Source of the DNA: Planctomycetota bacterium
GTDB taxonomy: Bacteria; Planctomycetota; UBA1135; UBA2386
DNA: 5,936 bases
Reading direction: 5' to 3'
NCBI GenBank assembly: GCA_003235605.1
Contig: QJVU01000637.1
Span: 1-5,936, forward strand
The position numbers and the translations under genes are program-made. Each line of letters opens with the position of its first letter. Position 1 is the stretch's first letter. This document shows, piece by piece, positions 4,630 to 5,936 of this stretch. The notes beneath the pieces were generated by a model. That model made no database searches and was not told the origin of the DNA. It was given only the letters and a program-made list of their open reading frames with translations.

Positions 4630-5787
4630 ATGGAACCCGCTACTCTCCGCCAGCTCGTCGGCAGCGCGCTCTTGTCGCTGCGGAAGGCCGCCCTGGTCGG
4701 TGTCCTGGTCTGGGTGCCCACAGCCGCGCTTGCTTGGTGGACGGGTCGGACGACTCCCAGTGATCTCGTCCGCCACACGGCCGAGTTCGGGTTTGCCGAC
4801 TTTCCCCAGGCTCCGGCCGGTCTGGACGCCCTCCGGACCTGGGTGACCGGGCAGCCAGGCATCGAGGACGTGGAAGTCCGGCTTGTCGCAAAGCCCGACA
4901 GCAAGGTGGAGTGGAGGCCGGTCTCGAAGTCGGAGACGAAGCCAGGGCAGAAGCCGGAGACGAAGCCGGGGACGAAGGCGGAGAAAGAGCCGGGGACGGT
5001 GATTGGGACGGAGACGGGGACGGAGACGCAGCAGGAGCGGAAGACCGTGCAGTTGCGTTACCGCTCCATGAGCAGGGAACCGTTGGCCCCTCCCTGGGAG
5101 GAGCTGGGCTACGCAAAGCCGAGCTGGACGTCGCGCCAATGGTCGGGCAAGTTCCAAATCGGTGTCCACCAAGGCATCGGTTTCTACCTGTTCCTGTTGG
5201 CCCGCTGCCTGGATGTGGGGTTCCTGGTCGCGGGGATCGGCTGGTTTCGCCGCTCCCGCCGGTCGGGATGGCCGCTGCCTCGTCTGTTCCGTGGTGCGGC
5301 ACGGCCGGCGGCGATCTGGGGCCTCGTAGTCGGATTCGTGCTGGCCGGTCTGGCCTGGCTCTACCGGTGGTGGGCAGGCAACGGCATTGCCGGCGCCTGG
5401 CCCCTGGCGGCATTCTGGCCTGCCTGGACCTGGATCCTGAGCCTGTCCCTGTTGCCCCTGGTCTTCCTCCTCTGCCAGGAGCTGTTCTTTCGGGGCGCGC
5501 TCTTTGGCTCCTTCCAGCGTGCCAACCGCCCGATGATCGGCGTCGTGGTATCCGCGCTGTTCTTCACCCTGGCCCAGCTGGACCCGGGTGGCGCGCCGGT
5601 CTTCCTGGTCATTGGCCTGGCCCAGGCCTGGCTCTACCAGGGCACGGGATCCCTGCTGGCGCCGCTGGTGGCGGGCGTCGTCTACACCGGGCTGGCCATC
5701 ATCCTGCCATCGTTCGTGGTCGGTCCTGAGCTCCTCCTGGAGCTGAAGCAGGGGCTTCTCCAATCGCTGCAGAACGTCGGCAAGTAA
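4630..5787 (+). CDS. CPBP-type (CAAX protease/Abi-like) membrane protein with degenerate active site
   Basis: A 385-residue protein if started at ATG 4630; GTG 4606 would add eight residues, and neither has a good ribosome binding site. One membrane helix (about 18-38) is followed by a soluble insert of roughly 140 residues containing a KPGT-like tetrapeptide repeat (100-133), then about six membrane helices (182-205, 227-245, 263-282, 301-316, 321-337, 342-361). The C-terminal part has the CPBP layout: QELFFRG (283-289) matches motif 1 (EExxFR), FTLAQ (312-316) matches FxxxH, and APLVAG followed by Y-T (344-353) matches the last APxxxH...N motif. The first Glu is Gln283, the motif-2 His is Gln316, and the last His and Asn are Gly349 and Thr353. 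Active members are membrane metal-dependent proteases; this one probably is not catalytic (inference). It follows a strong terminator, so it has its own promoter or depends on read-through. Confidence 0.8.
   Translation: MEPATLRQLVGSALLSLRKAALVGVLVWVPTAALAWWTGRTTPSDLVRHTAEFGFADFPQAPAGLDALRTWVTGQPGIEDVEVRLVAKPDSKVEWRPVSKSETKPGQKPETKPGTKAEKEPGTVIGTETGTETQQERKTVQLRYRSMSREPLAPPWEELGYAKPSWTSRQWSGKFQIGVHQGIGFYLFLLARCLDVGFLVAGIGWFRRSRRSGWPLPRLFRGAARPAAIWGLVVGFVLAGLAWLYRWWAGNGIAGAWPLAAFWPAWTWILSLSLLPLVFLLCQELFFRGALFGSFQRANRPMIGVVVSALFFTLAQLDPGGAPVFLVIGLAQAWLYQGTGSLLAPLVAGVVYTGLAIILPSFVVGPELLLELKQGLLQSLQNVGK
4927..5028 (+). repeat. degenerate 12-bp repeat encoding KPGT/KPET tetrapeptides
   Basis: About eight degenerate copies of a 12-bp unit of the AAGCCGGGGACG type encode [Lys/Glu]-Pro-[Gly/Glu]-Thr tetrapeptides, later shading into Gly-Thr-Glu-Thr. 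They lie in the loop between the first and second membrane helices of the CPBP-like protein and probably form an extended charged spacer. Confidence 0.65.
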
Positions 5788-5805
5788 GAGGGGATCGGGC
5801 GACGC

Positions 5806-5936
5806 TCACTCGAGCACGATTTGCAGCTTGGTGTCCTTCCCGTCCTGAAGCCGAGCCTCCGTCTTCTTGACGAGGTCGTGCCCACGCCAGACCTCCACGA
5901 CGTACCTCCCCGCCGCCAGGCGGGAGCGGAAGCGGC
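5806..5936 (-). CDS. 3' end of a convergent gene, possible beta-sandwich domain
   Basis: The minus strand is open from the right edge of the window to TGA (5808-5806), giving the last 42 residues of a protein that begins outside. The visible part reads LAAGRYVVEVWRGHDLVKKTEARLQDGKDTKLQIVLE in two stretches (LAAGRYVVEVWRGHDL then VKKTEARLQDGKDTKLQIVLE). The alternating strands and the L-x-A-G-x-Y-x-V-E-V motif resemble the last strands of carboxypeptidase-regulatory-like or PEGA-type beta-sandwich domains, common at the ends of extracytoplasmic bacterial proteins. It converges on the CPBP-like gene with an 18-bp gap and no clear terminator between them. The frame is convincing; the function cannot be named from this fragment. 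Confidence 0.65.
   Translation of the reverse strand, partial: RFRSRLAAGRYVVEVWRGHDLVKKTEARLQDGKDTKLQIVLE

Noticed and set aside
4489..5763. 424-residue minus-strand open frame opposite the CPBP-like gene
   Set aside because: The product is Gln/Pro/Arg-rich without domain features, while the + frame has coherent membrane helices and CPBP motifs.

Overview
The window is GC-rich and densely coding, almost entirely on the + strand. It comes from a Gram-negative-like bacterium whose lineage I cannot fix. A true MglA/MglB pair, extra roadblock proteins, a lysine/alanine-rich histone H1-like tail protein and long disordered linkers would suit Myxococcota, Planctomycetota or a related deep lineage. 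That assignment is inference from gene content.

Positions 1-3944 form a co-directional small-GTPase module. In order it holds: the 3' end of a PQQ/WD-like beta-propeller gene; a TPR protein with a C-terminal roadblock-like domain, whose start overlaps the propeller stop by one base; a free-standing roadblock/LC7 protein; a 161-bp leader able to form two hairpins; an MglA-family GTPase; and MglB. The GTPase domain aligns residue for residue with Myxococcus xanthus MglA (P-loop 19-26, R53, Q82, NKRD 141-144). It then continues for about 205 residues as an Arg/Pro/Gly/Ala/Ser-rich linker ending in a single C-terminal transmembrane helix, so it looks like a tail-anchored MglA. This is the most notable object in the window: a polarity-type Ras-like GTPase apparently tethered to a membrane, encoded with its own MglB and two further roadblock proteins.

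Positions 3945-4321 are non-coding and locally less GC-rich. They hold a weak candidate terminator for the GTPase operon, a 12-bp bulged hairpin, and a run of three hairpins just upstream of a tiny gene. That gene (4322-4477) encodes a 51-residue protein made almost only of Lys, Arg, Ala and Thr, like the tail of bacterial H1-like DNA-binding proteins. It is followed by a textbook intrinsic terminator (4542-4573).

Positions 4606/4630-5787 encode a multi-pass membrane protein of the CPBP (CAAX protease/bacteriocin-processing, Abi) type. It carries a tetrapeptide-repeat insert, and the usual metal-binding and catalytic residues are substituted, suggesting a pseudoprotease. A convergent minus-strand gene, of which only the last 42 codons are visible, ends 18 bp beyond it.

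Likely teamwork: MglB would be the GTPase-activating partner of the anchored MglA. The TPR-roadblock and the single roadblock protein are candidate regulators or scaffolds of the same switch, and the propeller a possible interaction platform. The H1-like and CPBP genes appear to be separate units.
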